Origin: Rhodocyclaceae bacterium
Lineage (GTDB): Bacteria; Pseudomonadota; Gammaproteobacteria; Burkholderiales; Usitatibacteraceae
Assembly: GCA_020247395.1 (NCBI GenBank)
Contig: JADCJC010000005.1
Span: 1 to 55,145, forward strand
DNA length: 55,145 nucleotides
Reading direction: 5' to 3'
In this document: positions 18,517-28,405 of the stretch, piece after piece
Numbering within the stretch: position 1 is the stretch's first letter
Layout: each line of letters begins with the position of its first letter
The notes under the pieces: model-generated
Seen by the model: the letters and a program-made list of their open reading frames with translations, nothing else
Database searches by the model: none
What the model was told of the DNA's origin: nothing
Program-made: the position numbers and the translations under genes

Positions 18517-21469
18517 CGTCGGCCGTGGCGGTGTCGTCGATTTCAGTCGCAACGCCGACGAATTCCGCTACCCGGCAAATGCTCTGCAGATCACACTGCG
18601 CGCAGGTGAGTCCAGCGTTTTTTGGGTCAACGGCAGCAACGCCGTTTACAAACTGCCTCGCCAGGTTGTCCAGTGCGGCTTGCCATTCTTGGCACAATAC
18701 GCCCCACGACTCGTAGCCTCGCTGCTGCATGCCGCGCTTTTGTTCGATCGGCGTCACGTTGGGCAACACATTTTCCGTTGCAGAAACACCTTCAAAGCCA
18801 AACGTCTTGCCGCGTTTGAGCAGGGCGAATGCCAGTGCTGAAATTTGCTGTTCGGCAGTGTGAAGATAAAGCGGCAGCTGTGGTTCATCGGGACGTTCGC
18901 CAATCCAGCTCTTGACCTGTGCAACGCCGGTTTTGTAGTCAATCAATGCGTAGGTGCCGTCTCGCAAACGATCGAGACGATCGAGTTGCAGCCGCATCAA
19001 CAGTCCAGCAACCTCCACCCTGCGCGCATCTTCACACGCCGCCACGTCAAACGGCAGTCGTTCACGTTCAACCGCCAGCCATGCGCTCACCACTGCGCAT
19101 AGCCTTGCGCGCTCAATGGCGGCAAACCGACCGACCAACATTTCGGCACCGTCAGCGTACGCCTCGGCAATCGCCTGATGCACGGCACCGCTGATGAGCG
19201 TGCTGGCGGCGTCTGCGCCCAATGCAAGCAACGTTTCTTGGGACTTTAGTTTCGACCAGACGATGCTTAGTACCCGATGCAGCAACGTGCCACGGGCGGC
19301 GGCATCAAGACCGACCGCAGGATCTGACAATGGTTTGGCGGACAAACGATGCCGCGCAAACGCGCGGAATGGGCACGCCGCTTGGTCTCGAATAATGCTC
19401 GATCCACCAGAGACGGTGGTCGGCGTCGGCAAGGGCGGCAACACCGTATCTGGAATCGCCGGGCGGGGATACATTGCATTGATCGCCAGTAGCGCCTCGG
19501 CATAGTTGGCCATCAGCGGGCGCGCAGATTGCAATTCAACGTGACTGATCAGAGCACTTGCTGACCGCGCCTGCTGGTTGCCACTGCCGCCACCATCGTT
19601 GCGCGGAAACATTGCATGGCTAACAGTCAGCTCGCGGGCACTATGCAGCCATCCGTGCGTGATGCGTTTATCGATTGCGAGCGACGCTGCCGCAGAAGCC
19701 TCGGTCACACCTGCCCGCCGCTGTAGTACTGCAGGAATAAAGGGATTCGGACGCGCCGCAAGTGGCCACGCATCGTCGCTTAGGCCGGTCACCCAAATGG
19801 CGTCAAACGGGTCAAACGATTGGCCGGCGGATTCCAATACACCCAGCACCTGTATCGGCGCTTGTTTGCCTTCAGCCGATTCGGGCTGAAAGACGGTATC
19901 GCCAACAATGCGCCGCAACTGGACAAGTGCCTCGTCGGCGCGCATGCGAATTTGCACGTTTTCCAACGCCGCCAACATGTCGAGAGCGTCACGCAGTTTT
20001 GCCAGAATCTGAAAGTCAGTCGATCCTAATGCGCGCTCGCCGGGAAAGCCCCAAGCGCCTAGCACCGCGGTGAAGTGGCGGCTCCAATCGTGCGGTGAAC
20101 GCCTGACGGCTCCCGCGACTTTTTTGGTGGTCGGCGTGGCATTCTCAGCCGTAATCGCGACAACCTTATCGAGGATTTCCATCCACCCCGGACATTGCCG
20201 CGCGACGTCCGCCAATCGATCACACGCGTTTAGCTTGACACGCTTTTGCAGGGTAAACAGGCTGACTTCTGCCGCAAGTGTGTCGCGCAACTGCCGGTCA
20301 AGTTTGGCACGCGCCGTCATTTCGCGCTCGGCTGCCCCGATGAACGGGGAACGCAGCAATGCGCTGAGTCTTGCAAATGGCAGTGGCTGCCCTTGCGAAA
20401 ACGCGATCAACTCAAGCGCGTCATTAACCAGCCCGTATTCATTCAAGGGCAAACCGAGGGACAGATTGAACAACGTTGATGCGCTCAGCCTATCATCGCC
20501 TGATGTCATTCGTGCTCGCGCCATCGGGTCCAGAGCGTCCGTCAATGCACGCCATACACGGCTGCGTTTGTGTTGCAAGTCCGGGACGACGATGGCGATG
20601 CGCGTGCGCTCGGATACGCTCTCAGAGCCGCCATTAGCCTCAAGCCGGGTTCGCGCCCACGCGGTGCAGGCGCGTAGCTCGTCATCCTCGGTGACAAACA
20701 CGAAACGCTTGGTATTGGCAACAGCCGTAGAAGCGCCAGCCGCAACAGCGGTGGCGGCATTACCTCCGGCATGACTTCCATTAAACAGTGGTCGAACCGC
20801 AATGCCGCTCGCCGAACACGCCTGAAAGAACGTTTCGACCTGCGGTGTAATGATGTCAAAGCCCGCAGTCAGTAAATTGGTCGGTAACGCGCCGTTTGCC
20901 AATTGATCGCGCACCGCTGTGCTGACCGGCATCGACGCAAGTGTATTGGCCAGTACGTCTGGCAACACGACGTGATCAATAACGCCCATTTCACGGCACA
21001 GTTGCTGATAACGCAACGCCCATGCAAAGAATATGCGCCCGTCTTCATGCAACGGATAAGTACGCATCGACTCCAATATCCGCCATTGATTTGCCACCGA
21101 CCACGCGACCGCCGCTTGCTCCGCCGTTCGCGGCACCGACAGCAGCGCGGTGCTGGCGTCAGATTTTCGAATGACCTGTTCCCACAACAAATGGCTCTGC
21201 GGGGCTTCGATAAGTCTCGGTGTGTTCGCCAGACTCGCGGCCGCCGGATCTGCGCACAAACCGATGACATGATAAGTACGGGCAAAAAACGTTGCCAGCG
21301 GCAGAATATCGGGTGCCGCCCACGCACGACGACCGGCTTGTTGCTGGGCGGTGTCATAGCTGCGCTTGAGCGCAACTGCAAGACGCCGATTAGGCGTTAC
21401 CACCGTCGCCCCCTCGGCGGCGAGGCTTTCAAGTATCGCTGGCGGGAGGTGCGTCGCGTTATTTCTCAA
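18509..21469 (-). CDS. addB: double-strand break repair protein AddB (PD-(D/E)XK nuclease)
   Basis: Encodes 986 residues. The N-terminus [17 protein letters not shown] is family-typical. Near the C-terminus [15 protein letters not shown] gives the first iron-sulfur cysteine, LIDYKTG the PD-(D/E)XK nuclease core, and [14 protein letters not shown] the other three cysteines of the [4Fe-4S]-stabilised nuclease. Subunit partner of AddA. The longest frame starts with TTG at 21469, overlapping the fdxA stop by 11 bp; a GTG at the VVTPNRR position with GAGGGG before it is an alternative start. The gene is in an operon fdxA-addB-addA. Confidence 0.92.
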   Translation of the reverse strand: MRNNATHLPPAILESLAAEGATVVTPNRRLAVALKRSYDTAQQQAGRRAWAAPDILPLATFFARTYHVIGLCADPAAASLANTPRLIEAPQSHLLWEQVIRKSDASTALLSVPRTAEQAAVAWSVANQWRILESMRTYPLHEDGRIFFAWALRYQQLCREMGVIDHVVLPDVLANTLASMPVSTAVRDQLANGALPTNLLTAGFDIITPQVETFFQACSASGIAVRPLFNGSHAGGNAATAVAAGASTAVANTKRFVFVTEDDELRACTAWARTRLEANGGSESVSERTRIAIVVPDLQHKRSRVWRALTDALDPMARARMTSGDDRLSASTLFNLSLGLPLNEYGLVNDALELIAFSQGQPLPFARLSALLRSPFIGAAEREMTARAKLDRQLRDTLAAEVSLFTLQKRVKLNACDRLADVARQCPGWMEILDKVVAITAENATPTTKKVAGAVRRSPHDWSRHFTAVLGAWGFPGERALGSTDFQILAKLRDALDMLAALENVQIRMRADEALVQLRRIVGDTVFQPESAEGKQAPIQVLGVLESAGQSFDPFDAIWVTGLSDDAWPLAARPNPFIPAVLQRRAGVTEASAAASLAIDKRITHGWLHSARELTVSHAMFPRNDGGGSGNQQARSASALISHVELQSARPLMANYAEALLAINAMYPRPAIPDTVLPPLPTPTTVSGGSSIIRDQAACPFRAFARHRLSAKPLSDPAVGLDAAARGTLLHRVLSIVWSKLKSQETLLALGADAASTLISGAVHQAIAEAYADGAEMLVGRFAAIERARLCAVVSAWLAVERERLPFDVAACEDARRVEVAGLLMRLQLDRLDRLRDGTYALIDYKTGVAQVKSWIGERPDEPQLPLYLHTAEQQISALAFALLKRGKTFGFEGVSATENVLPNVTPIEQKRGMQQRGYESWGVLCQEWQAALDNLARQFVNGVAAVDPKNAGLTCAQCDLQSICRVAEFVGVATEIDDTATADDE

Positions 21470-21782
21470 TCAAATGGGCTTTTTCTTTCACCTTTGCCCA
21501 CTCATCGGCATCAGGCGGGCCTGGTTTGCGTTGCACGATGGGCTTCCACCCCTTCGCCAACTCAGCGTTGAGTGCAATAAAGCTTTGCTGTGTCTTGGGT
21601 ACATCGTCCTCGGCAAAAATGGCCTCAACCGGACATTCGGCGACACACAGCGTGCAATCGATACACTCGTCTGGATCGATGACCAGCATGTTCGGACCTT
21701 CACGAAAACAATCGACCGGACAAACGTCCACGCAGTCGGTGTATTTGCATTTAATACAGGATTCGGTTACGACGTATGCCAT
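21459..21782 (-). CDS. fdxA: 7Fe ferredoxin FdxA
   Basis: Encodes 107 residues of the [3Fe-4S][4Fe-4S] ferredoxin type: [18 protein letters not shown] then [15 protein letters not shown], followed by the long C-terminal helix common to proteobacterial FdxA. It donates low-potential electrons to unspecified partners. It is the promoter-proximal gene of the addBA operon and its stop overlaps the addB start. Since AddB itself carries an iron-sulfur cluster the link may be more than positional, but that is inference. Confidence 0.95.
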   Translation of the reverse strand: MAYVVTESCIKCKYTDCVDVCPVDCFREGPNMLVIDPDECIDCTLCVAECPVEAIFAEDDVPKTQQSFIALNAELAKGWKPIVQRKPGPPDADEWAKVKEKAHLIEK

Positions 21783-22007
21783 AGTGCGTTTTCGGTGGGT
21801 GATAACAGATTAGTAGTTCTCGGATTTTTGCGGAAAGCCGACAATTCGACGGCTATTGCAGCACTTGTAATGTTAACAGAGCGCCCCCAACTCCCGTAAG
21901 GCACGGCGGTCAGTTAGCCGGTAGGTAATCTGCTCGCATGGCATAATCGCGCCTTTCCCATTTGTCCGGTGACGTCGCCGGCCTGCAAAACAGATTGTGA
22001 GGATTTC

Positions 22008-22334
22008 ATGAGTACCGCCATTGTTCACGTCAGCGACACAACCTTTGACGCAGAAGTTTTGCAAAGCGCCACCCCCGTGCTGGTGGACTACTGGGCAGAG
22101 TGGTGCGGCCCATGCAAGATGATCGCCCCAATTCTGGACGACCTCGCGCGTGATTACGCTGGGAAACTCAAGGTGGCAAAACTGAATATCGACGAAAATC
22201 AGGGCACTCCGCCAAAGTACGGGATTCGCGGCATTCCCACCCTGATGTTGTTCAAGAATGGCAATGTCGAGGCGACCAAGGTTGGTGCCCTGTCGAAAAC
22301 ACAGCTTTCTGCATTTATTGACGCAAATATCTAG
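22008..22334 (+). CDS. trxA: thioredoxin 1
   Basis: Encodes 108 residues with the redox-active [13 protein letters not shown], the cis-proline [11 protein letters not shown] and the [14 protein letters not shown] tail. It reduces protein disulfides, ribonucleotide reductase and other targets in the cytoplasm. GAGGA lies six bases before the ATG at 22008; a GTG 13 codons upstream is rejected. A possible -10, CATAAT, lies at 21942-21947. It is followed by a terminator and then rho, the usual trxA-rho order. Confidence 0.97.
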   Translation: MSTAIVHVSDTTFDAEVLQSATPVLVDYWAEWCGPCKMIAPILDDLARDYAGKLKVAKLNIDENQGTPPKYGIRGIPTLMLFKNGNVEATKVGALSKTQLSAFIDANI

Positions 22335-22343
22335 ATTCACCCT

Positions 22344-22380
22344 CCGGGCAAGCGAAAAAGCTTGCTCGGAAGTGCTTTTT
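22344..22380 (+). terminator. terminator after trxA
   Basis: Ten-base arms CCGGGCAAGC (22344-22353) and GCTTGCTCGG (22360-22369), with one G-T wobble and a GAAAAA loop, followed six bases later by CTTTTT. It overlaps the predicted rho promoter. Confidence 0.7.
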
Positions 22381-22389
22381 AGTTATACT
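22362..22389 (+). promoter_or_regulatory. predicted rho promoter and 250-nt leader
   Basis: TTGCTC (22362-22367), a 16-bp spacer and TATACT (22384-22389). The 22335-22639 interval has no gene. Transcription from here gives a leader of about 240 nt, long enough for the Rho-dependent autoregulation known for enterobacterial rho, but no leader peptide was recognised. Confidence 0.45.
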
Positions 22390-22639
22390 TATGCCCTAGT
22401 GTGCGTGCCCTCCTGCTGACGTCCGTCCGCAGATGCGTTGGTATTCCTTCTGAAGTAAATCCCCACAAGAGTCGTAAGCTGACTGGATCACGGTAAGCCG
22501 TGACGTCAAGAAGGATTGTCCGATCACTCGCCTTCCGCAGCCGCTTATTCGATCTCGGTCGAATTTCGGTCGGCAAGTTCACAGCAGTTATACGGGGCGC
22601 TTCAACCACTTTGTTCCAACGCCACACGGTAAATCCGCC

Positions 22640-23899
22640 ATGCAACTATCCGAAATGAAACTCAAACATGTCTCCGAACTTGTGGAGATGGCCGCCGCCG
22701 CCGAGCTCGAAGGAGCCAACCGACTGCGCAAACAGGAATTGATTTTTGCGCTGCTCAAGCACCAGGCAAAAAAGGGCGAGGCAATTTTTGGCGACGGTAC
22801 CCTTGAGGTTCTGCAAGACGGTTTTGGTTTTCTGCGATCCCCAGACATATCCTACTTGGCCGGACCCGACGACATTTACGTCAGCCCCTCACAGATCCGC
22901 CGCTTCAACCTTCACACCGGCGACACGATTGAAGGCGAAATCCGCACGCCGAAAGAAGGTGAACGATATTTTGCATTGGTCAAAGTAGACAAGGTCAACG
23001 GCGAGCCGCCGGAAGCGGGCAAGAACAAGATCCTGTTTGAGAACCTGACTGCACTCTTCCCGAACAAGCCCTTCACACTCGAACGCGACATCAAGTCAGA
23101 CGAAAACATCACGGGCCGCGTTATCGACATCATCGCGCCAATCGGCAAAGGTCAGCGCGGTCTGCTGGTCGCCTCGCCCAAGTCCGGCAAGACGGTCATG
23201 CTGCAACACATCGCCCAGGCGATCACCAGCAACCACCCTGAAGTTATCCTGATTGTGCTGCTGATTGACGAACGTCCGGAGGAAGTCACCGAGATGCAGC
23301 GCACCGTCAAAGGCGAAGTGGTTTCGTCAACTTTTGATGAACCCGCCACCCGCCACGTTCAAGTCGCAGAGATGGTGATTGAGAAAGCGAAACGCTTGGT
23401 TGAGCACAAGAAAGACGTTGTCATCTTGCTCGACTCGATCACGCGTCTGGCGCGTGCCTACAACACGGTCGTGCCGGCATCCGGCAAAGTATTGACTGGC
23501 GGTGTGGACGCCAACGCACTGCAACGGCCGAAACGCTTCTTTGGCGCGGCGCGCAACATTGAAGAAGGCGGTTCGCTAACCATCATCGCCACTGCGCTGA
23601 TCGACACGGGCTCACGCATGGACGACGTCATTTACGAAGAATTTAAGGGTACCGGCAACATGGAGGTCCACCTCGACCGCCGCGCCGCGGAGAAGCGCGT
23701 CTATCCCGCGCTAAACGTCAATCGCTCGGGTACGCGCAAGGAAGAGCTCCTCATCAAGCCGGAAATCCTCCAGCGCGTTTGGGTTCTGCGCAAGATGATG
23801 TTTGCGATGGATGAGTTGGAAGCGACCGAGTTTTTGATCGACAAACTCAAGGCAACCAAGAACAACGCGGAGTTCTTTGACTCGATGAAAAAATCGTAG
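22640..23899 (+). CDS. rho: transcription termination factor Rho
   Basis: Encodes 419 residues, the compact proteobacterial form. The N-terminal SAP-like helix [18 protein letters not shown] precedes a cold-shock RNA-binding domain ([21 protein letters not shown]), then the RecA-type ATPase with Walker [16 protein letters not shown], Walker B region [17 protein letters not shown] and the Q/R-loop segment TGGVDANAL. Hexameric RNA translocase that ends untranslated transcripts. No insertion domain is present. rpmE, often next to rho, does not follow. Confidence 0.98.
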   Translation: MQLSEMKLKHVSELVEMAAAAELEGANRLRKQELIFALLKHQAKKGEAIFGDGTLEVLQDGFGFLRSPDISYLAGPDDIYVSPSQIRRFNLHTGDTIEGEIRTPKEGERYFALVKVDKVNGEPPEAGKNKILFENLTALFPNKPFTLERDIKSDENITGRVIDIIAPIGKGQRGLLVASPKSGKTVMLQHIAQAITSNHPEVILIVLLIDERPEEVTEMQRTVKGEVVSSTFDEPATRHVQVAEMVIEKAKRLVEHKKDVVILLDSITRLARAYNTVVPASGKVLTGGVDANALQRPKRFFGAARNIEEGGSLTIIATALIDTGSRMDDVIYEEFKGTGNMEVHLDRRAAEKRVYPALNVNRSGTRKEELLIKPEILQRVWVLRKMMFAMDELEATEFLIDKLKATKNNAEFFDSMKKS

Positions 23900-24052
23900 C
23901 CTACCCGTGCCGAACTGCCGTTTCGCACAGCGCGCCGCATCCCCGCCAAGGGGTCCAGCACACCCTGACTCCTATCGTACCCCAAACGAGGTATAGCCCG
24001 TCTCCAGCTCGTCGGCAGTACAATCAGATATCTGTTGACCGAGCCTGCGCTA

Positions 24053-24727
24053 ATGCCCCGAGTATTGATTGTTGAGGACGATGTCGCCTTCCGCGACCGC
24101 TATGGTGCCATCCTCGCGAATGATCCGGCATTTGAAGTCGTTGCCAGCGTGGGCACTGCCGCGGAAGGTCTTGCCATGTTGGACTTGCGCAAGCCGGATG
24201 TTCTGCTCGTCGATCTCGGCCTACCGGATCTCTCCGGCATCGACGTCATTCGGCATGCCAGCCGAACGTTACCCGCCTGTGAAAGTATGGTGGTCACCGT
24301 GTTTGGCGACGAGGAACATGTGCTTGCCTCGATCGAGGCAGGGGCATCTGGCTATCTACTCAAGGACGCATCAGAGGACAACTTTCTGTCTGGCATTCGC
24401 GAGCTGATGGCGGGCGGCTCGCCAATATCACCGATCATCGCCCGGCGTTTGCTCAAGCGCTTCCAGCCGGAGATCACGCCCGAGCCGGTGCCGCTGCCAG
24501 CCGCACCGAGAACTGAAAGAAGTGATGTTTCCCTTTCCGCCCGAGAGCGCGAAATCCTGCTGCTAGCCTCGAAGGGTTACAACTATCCGGAGATGGGTAG
24601 ACTCATGGGCATCTCTCCCCACACTGTCACCAGTCATGTCAAAAAAATCTATCGCAAGCTTGCGGTGCATTCGCGAGGAGAGGCGGTGTTTGAAGCACAC
24701 CTCTTGGGCCTCATCCGCTCAATGTAG
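24053..24727 (+). CDS. NarL/LuxR-family response regulator
   Basis: Encodes 224 residues. The receiver domain shows the acidic pair in VLIVEDDVAF, the phosphoacceptor Asp in VLLVDLGLPDLSGID and the conserved Lys in YLLKDASEDNF. A linker of about 40 residues leads to a LuxR-type helix-turn-helix, LSAREREILLLASKGYNYPE ... ISPHTVTSHVKKIYRKL. It should bind DNA once phosphorylated by the histidine kinase encoded immediately downstream. The ATG at 24053 is preferred over a TTG at 24035. A TACAAT -10 candidate lies at 24019-24024. Target genes unknown. Confidence 0.9.
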   Translation: MPRVLIVEDDVAFRDRYGAILANDPAFEVVASVGTAAEGLAMLDLRKPDVLLVDLGLPDLSGIDVIRHASRTLPACESMVVTVFGDEEHVLASIEAGASGYLLKDASEDNFLSGIRELMAGGSPISPIIARRLLKRFQPEITPEPVPLPAAPRTERSDVSLSAREREILLLASKGYNYPEMGRLMGISPHTVTSHVKKIYRKLAVHSRGEAVFEAHLLGLIRSM

Positions 24728-24763
24728 CGGTTGCCAAGTAGTCGCTGCGGCCGCGTTGGCCTC

Positions 24764-26701
24764 ATGATTAAACCCCTCAGCCACTTGTTCGGCGGTTTGT
24801 TGGTTTTGATGGCCGGCAATGTATTTGCTCAGGCCACAGCGTCCAACAGCGGCGATCACCAATCCAGTCAGTTCGCGCCGTTTCAGATTTTTGATCGTGC
24901 TGAATTTGTCCAGTCGGCCTCATGGTTGCCGCCCGACAGCGATGCAAACTGGGTGCCAGTCGAATTGCCCGATAGCTGGCAGATACAAAACCGACCGCGT
25001 GACAAGATCGGCTGGTATCGCCTGCGATTCACGCACAACGGCACCGCCCACTCAGGAAGCGACTCCGGCCAGCAAGCGATATACATTTCTCGAATCACCA
25101 ACAACATTGAAGTCTTCCTCAACGGTTCCTCGTTTGCCACCAGCGGTCGATTGGGGCCGCAACCGGAGGAGTCATGGAACCTAGCGCAATACCATTTTGT
25201 GCCCTTCTCATTGATGCGGGACGGGTCGAACGAACTGCTGATTCGTCTTCATCCCGACGGTTATGCCCGTGCCGGACTATCCAAGGTCTATCTGGGCGAT
25301 AGCGCTGACTTACGCGAAATCTATAACCGCAGATACTTCATTCAAACCAAGGCACCGCAGTTAATCACAGGTGTGCTGGTGGTGATGTCAATATTCTCAT
25401 TGACCGTTTGGCTTCGACGTCGCAATGAAACCATGTTACTTCTGTTTGGCCTCATGGCGGCCGTCGCCGTGGTGCGTCTATTCCACCACTACTTCCGCGA
25501 CACTCCGTTGTGGCTTGCCGCAATGGCGGTACCTGCGGTGCTGTGGTTGACGGTTCTCCAAACAAGTTTTGTCCTCCATTACTGCAACCGCTCGCAGCCG
25601 CGTCTTGAGCGGGGTTTGGTCATCTATGCCCTTGGTGGCTCGGCCATGTTGCTAGTGGCCGCAGTGACCGACCTTTTTTCTGAAGCTACCCAAGTCATTT
25701 ACGCCAGCTTGGCGATTCTGACCCCGATACTCGCGGCAATCATCATCTATCAATTGAGTCGCGAGCCCTCTCGCGGCAACATCCTGATGATGGTCGCGAT
25801 GCTACTTAATGCGGCGTTTGGTATCCATGATTTTCTCAACTACCAAGAACTGCTGGGCTATGACCGTCTTTATCTCTTGCCACTCGGATTGCCATTACTA
25901 CTGCTAGCAGTCGCCGCCCTACTGGCCCGTCGCTTCGTCGAGACTCTAAATGACTACGAGACCCTCAACACCAGCCTTTCGGTGCGCATTGCCGGACGCG
26001 AACGTGAGCTTGCCGCAAGCTTTGCGCGTGAACGAGAGCTGGATCAGCAACGCGCGGCCGCAGATGAGCGGCAGAAGCTGATGCGCGACATGCACGACGG
26101 CCTCGGTTCGCATCTCATGTCGACCTTGGCGCTACTAAAGCGCGGTTCGCTGCAACAATCGGAAGTTGAATCGCTGCTAGCTGATTGTATTGATGAGCTC
26201 AAATTAACCATCGACTCCCTTGAGCCAGTGGAACGCGATCTTGCCGTCGTCCTCGGCAATCTGCGTTATCGCCTCGAACCCCGACTTAACGCAGCAGGTA
26301 TCTCGCTAGATTGGGCGGTGACGGACCTGCCGCCACTCGACTACCTTGATCCGGAGAATGTGAGAAGCGTGCTGCGCATCGTACAAGAGGCATTCACCAA
26401 TACACTCAAACACGCAAATGCCTCGCGCATCACTTTATCAACTGGCACCAATCGCGCCGCCAATCGGGTGTGGGTAAGGGTCACCGACGACGGGCAACAT
26501 TTTGATATGGAGAAAGCCAAGGGCGGGCGCGGCCTTGCCAACATGAACAGTCGCGCGGCGCGCATGCAGGGCGAAATCGAAGTGGTAGCACTAAAAGGCG
26601 GCGGAACCTGCGTCAGTCTGTTCTTGCCGATCCAAAAGAAAAAGCCGCCGACTGACGGGGTTTTTCAGCGACTTTCACCTGAAAATGCCCGTCAATCCTA
26701 G
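24764..26701 (+). CDS. 7TM sensor histidine kinase (HisKA_3 type)
   Basis: Encodes 645 residues. A signal peptide (MIKPLSHLFGGLLVLMAGNVFA) precedes a periplasmic jelly-roll-like domain with WYRLRFTHNG, seven membrane helices (7TMR-DISM arrangement, about residues 205-390), a coiled coil, the NarX/DegS-type dimerisation box RQKLMRDMHDGLGSHLMS with the phosphoaccepting His, and an HATPase_c domain with VQEAFTNTLKHANASRI and GGRGLANM. Cognate partner of the upstream NarL-type regulator. The last 15 residues (DGVFQRLSPENARQS) and the stop are encoded by the left arm of a repeat element, so the native C-terminus was probably altered. Confidence 0.9.
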   Translation: MIKPLSHLFGGLLVLMAGNVFAQATASNSGDHQSSQFAPFQIFDRAEFVQSASWLPPDSDANWVPVELPDSWQIQNRPRDKIGWYRLRFTHNGTAHSGSDSGQQAIYISRITNNIEVFLNGSSFATSGRLGPQPEESWNLAQYHFVPFSLMRDGSNELLIRLHPDGYARAGLSKVYLGDSADLREIYNRRYFIQTKAPQLITGVLVVMSIFSLTVWLRRRNETMLLLFGLMAAVAVVRLFHHYFRDTPLWLAAMAVPAVLWLTVLQTSFVLHYCNRSQPRLERGLVIYALGGSAMLLVAAVTDLFSEATQVIYASLAILTPILAAIIIYQLSREPSRGNILMMVAMLLNAAFGIHDFLNYQELLGYDRLYLLPLGLPLLLLAVAALLARRFVETLNDYETLNTSLSVRIAGRERELAASFARERELDQQRAAADERQKLMRDMHDGLGSHLMSTLALLKRGSLQQSEVESLLADCIDELKLTIDSLEPVERDLAVVLGNLRYRLEPRLNAAGISLDWAVTDLPPLDYLDPENVRSVLRIVQEAFTNTLKHANASRITLSTGTNRAANRVWVRVTDDGQHFDMEKAKGGRGLANMNSRAARMQGEIEVVALKGGGTCVSLFLPIQKKKPPTDGVFQRLSPENARQS

Positions 26702-26953
26702 ACTTCACGATCTTGGGAATTTCTATTGATCCGGCAACTAAATATGGAAAACCATTTCGGCCATCCCCGTTCCCGCGTAGGCGGGAACCCAATTTTATTT
26801 AACGCAGCAGATTCCGATATTAGGCTCCCGCCTTCGCGGGAGCGGGGTCTTCTTAATTATTCATATTTGATTGCCGGATCAATAGAAGTTCCCAAGTAGA
26901 AAACCCTAGGAATGGCGGGCATTTTCAAGCGTAAACATCTGAAAACGCCCGCC
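26654..26953. repeat. composite inverted repeat, two head-to-head arms of ~140 bp
   Basis: Left arm 26654-26795 and right arm about 26815-26953 are inverted copies. Matching pieces are the outer palindromes (26654-26693 and 26914-26953), CTTGGGAA...CTATTGATCCGGCAA segments (26712-26747 and 26862-26896, three mismatches), and inner REP-like hairpins GTTCCCGC/GCGGGAAC (26769-26788) and GCTCCCGC/GCGGGAGC (26824-26843). It lies between convergent genes (kinase and aldehyde dehydrogenase), and its left end is within the kinase coding sequence. No transposase gene is included. It could act as a bidirectional terminator. Confidence 0.85.
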
Positions 26954-26971
26954 AAATGGCGAGTTCGAGAA

Positions 26972-28405
26972 CTACATCCTAGGCTCGGGGATTGGCGGAA
27001 ACCACCACGGGTTATGTTGCTCTGTCACGTTCTCAATCAGCATGCGTTTACGCCGGAAGCGGTTGATGGAGCTGTCTCCCATACGTGATGGACCGAGACC
27101 GGAGTTTTTGAATGCCTGTTTTTCGCCATCGTGAACAATCGCGGTCAGCGCCGCGTCGTTGATGCTGATTGCGCCACCATCCATTTTCTTGGCAACCTCG
27201 ATGGCGCGCTCACGCGGGCCAAACACCGCACCAGACAACCCGAATTCGGTGCCGTTGGCTAGCGCGATTGCTTCCTCCGCGTTTGCGACCGACATTACCG
27301 GCAGCACAGGGCCGAAGGTTTCTTCGGTCATGATTTTCATGTCGGCTTTGACATCAACCAACACCACCGGTTTGCACCAGAGCCCACCGCCGTGTGATTC
27401 AACGTTACCGCCGGCCAGCGCTTTGGCACCGCGCGCATAGGCGTCGTCGAGCTGCGCACGGATGGTTTCCGCCTGGCGTTCGGCGATGAGAGGGCCGACA
27501 ACGCCATCATCCAAACTCGGGTAGGCGAGTTTCAGTGCATTGCATTCCGCAGCCAGTGCGGAGATGAATTGTTGGTAGACCGTTGCCTCAACAAATACCC
27601 GCTCCACCGACAAGCAGGATTGCCCGGCATTGGCGTTACCGCCCCATGCCACCGAACGTGCGGCGCGTTTGATGTCTGCACCTGCCAGCACGATCACGGC
27701 ATCTTTGCCGCCGAGTTCAAGGAAACACGCGACCAAACGCTCCGCACAATGGCGTGCAATGATACGGCCAGTCGCAACACTGCCGGTAAAACAAACCGCA
27801 TCCGCGTTGTCAATCATTGCCGCACCGGTTGCTGGGCCGCCCTGCACGAAGCTCAGCACATTGGCAAGTTCGGGCACGCTGTCGATGGCGCGTTGCAGTG
27901 GTTCGACAAATCGAGGCGTCACTTCCGACGGTTTAACCATCACCGGACAACCCGCTGCGAGCGCAGGGATAGTGTCAATCAGGGCGAGCAGTAAAGGAAA
28001 GTTCCACGGGCTGATCACCGCGACCAACCCCACCGGCACACTCGCTGCGGTCAGCGTCATCGGTTTGACGACACTATCGCGGGTGGCTGGCTCAGCGAGA
28101 AGGGCTGGAGCACGCGCGGCCCAGCGCAAGATGTTGCCGATCGCCGAATCAACTTCCAACTCGGATTCGCGCTTGCGGCCGGTATCCACTATCAACGCAT
28201 CGACCAGCGCCGGACGTTCGGCTTTGACGGCTGCGGCCAATCGAAATAGCACGGCGCAGCGGTCAGCCGATGGCATCGCTGACCAGGCGAGGCTATTCGC
28301 CCGTAGCTTGGTCGCGCGCGCGGTAATTTCAGCGGGGGTGACAATCGGAAACTGGTAGTCGTACCGTCCGTTGCGCGGATTGCGTACCCGAAACATCTCG
28401 GTCAT
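26972..28405 (-). CDS. NAD(P)-dependent aldehyde dehydrogenase
   Basis: Encodes 477 residues of the aldehyde dehydrogenase superfamily: SPWNFPLLLALIDTIPALAAGC with the cofactor-binding Asn, FTGSVATGRIIA, the general-base Glu in FLELGGKDAVIV, the catalytic Cys in NAGQSCLSVERVFVE, and EETFGPVLPV. The overall sequence, including the C-terminal FKNSGLGPSRMGDSSINRF, resembles coniferyl- and aryl-aldehyde dehydrogenases, but the substrate is not proven. It is the last gene of a four-gene minus-strand operon and its ATG overlaps the nitrilase stop by four bases (ATGA). The operon's promoter carries the TTGTCCGGACAA site. Confidence 0.9.
   Translation of the reverse strand: MTEMFRVRNPRNGRYDYQFPIVTPAEITARATKLRANSLAWSAMPSADRCAVLFRLAAAVKAERPALVDALIVDTGRKRESELEVDSAIGNILRWAARAPALLAEPATRDSVVKPMTLTAASVPVGLVAVISPWNFPLLLALIDTIPALAAGCPVMVKPSEVTPRFVEPLQRAIDSVPELANVLSFVQGGPATGAAMIDNADAVCFTGSVATGRIIARHCAERLVACFLELGGKDAVIVLAGADIKRAARSVAWGGNANAGQSCLSVERVFVEATVYQQFISALAAECNALKLAYPSLDDGVVGPLIAERQAETIRAQLDDAYARGAKALAGGNVESHGGGLWCKPVVLVDVKADMKIMTEETFGPVLPVMSVANAEEAIALANGTEFGLSGAVFGPRERAIEVAKKMDGGAISINDAALTAIVHDGEKQAFKNSGLGPSRMGDSSINRFRRKRMLIENVTEQHNPWWFPPIPEPRM

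Noticed and set aside
15044-21571. Many long plus-strand frames across addA and addB
   Set aside because: They are antisense shadows of the two nuclease genes with no domain similarity.
21962-21973. TTGTCCGGTGAC upstream of trxA, similar to the operator
   Set aside because: Only the left half matches; the right half lacks ACAA, and trxA is a housekeeping gene outside the catabolic region.
26769-26843. REP-like hairpins read as a CRISPR or two separate terminators
   Set aside because: Only two units in inverted orientation without spacers; they are inner parts of one composite inverted repeat.
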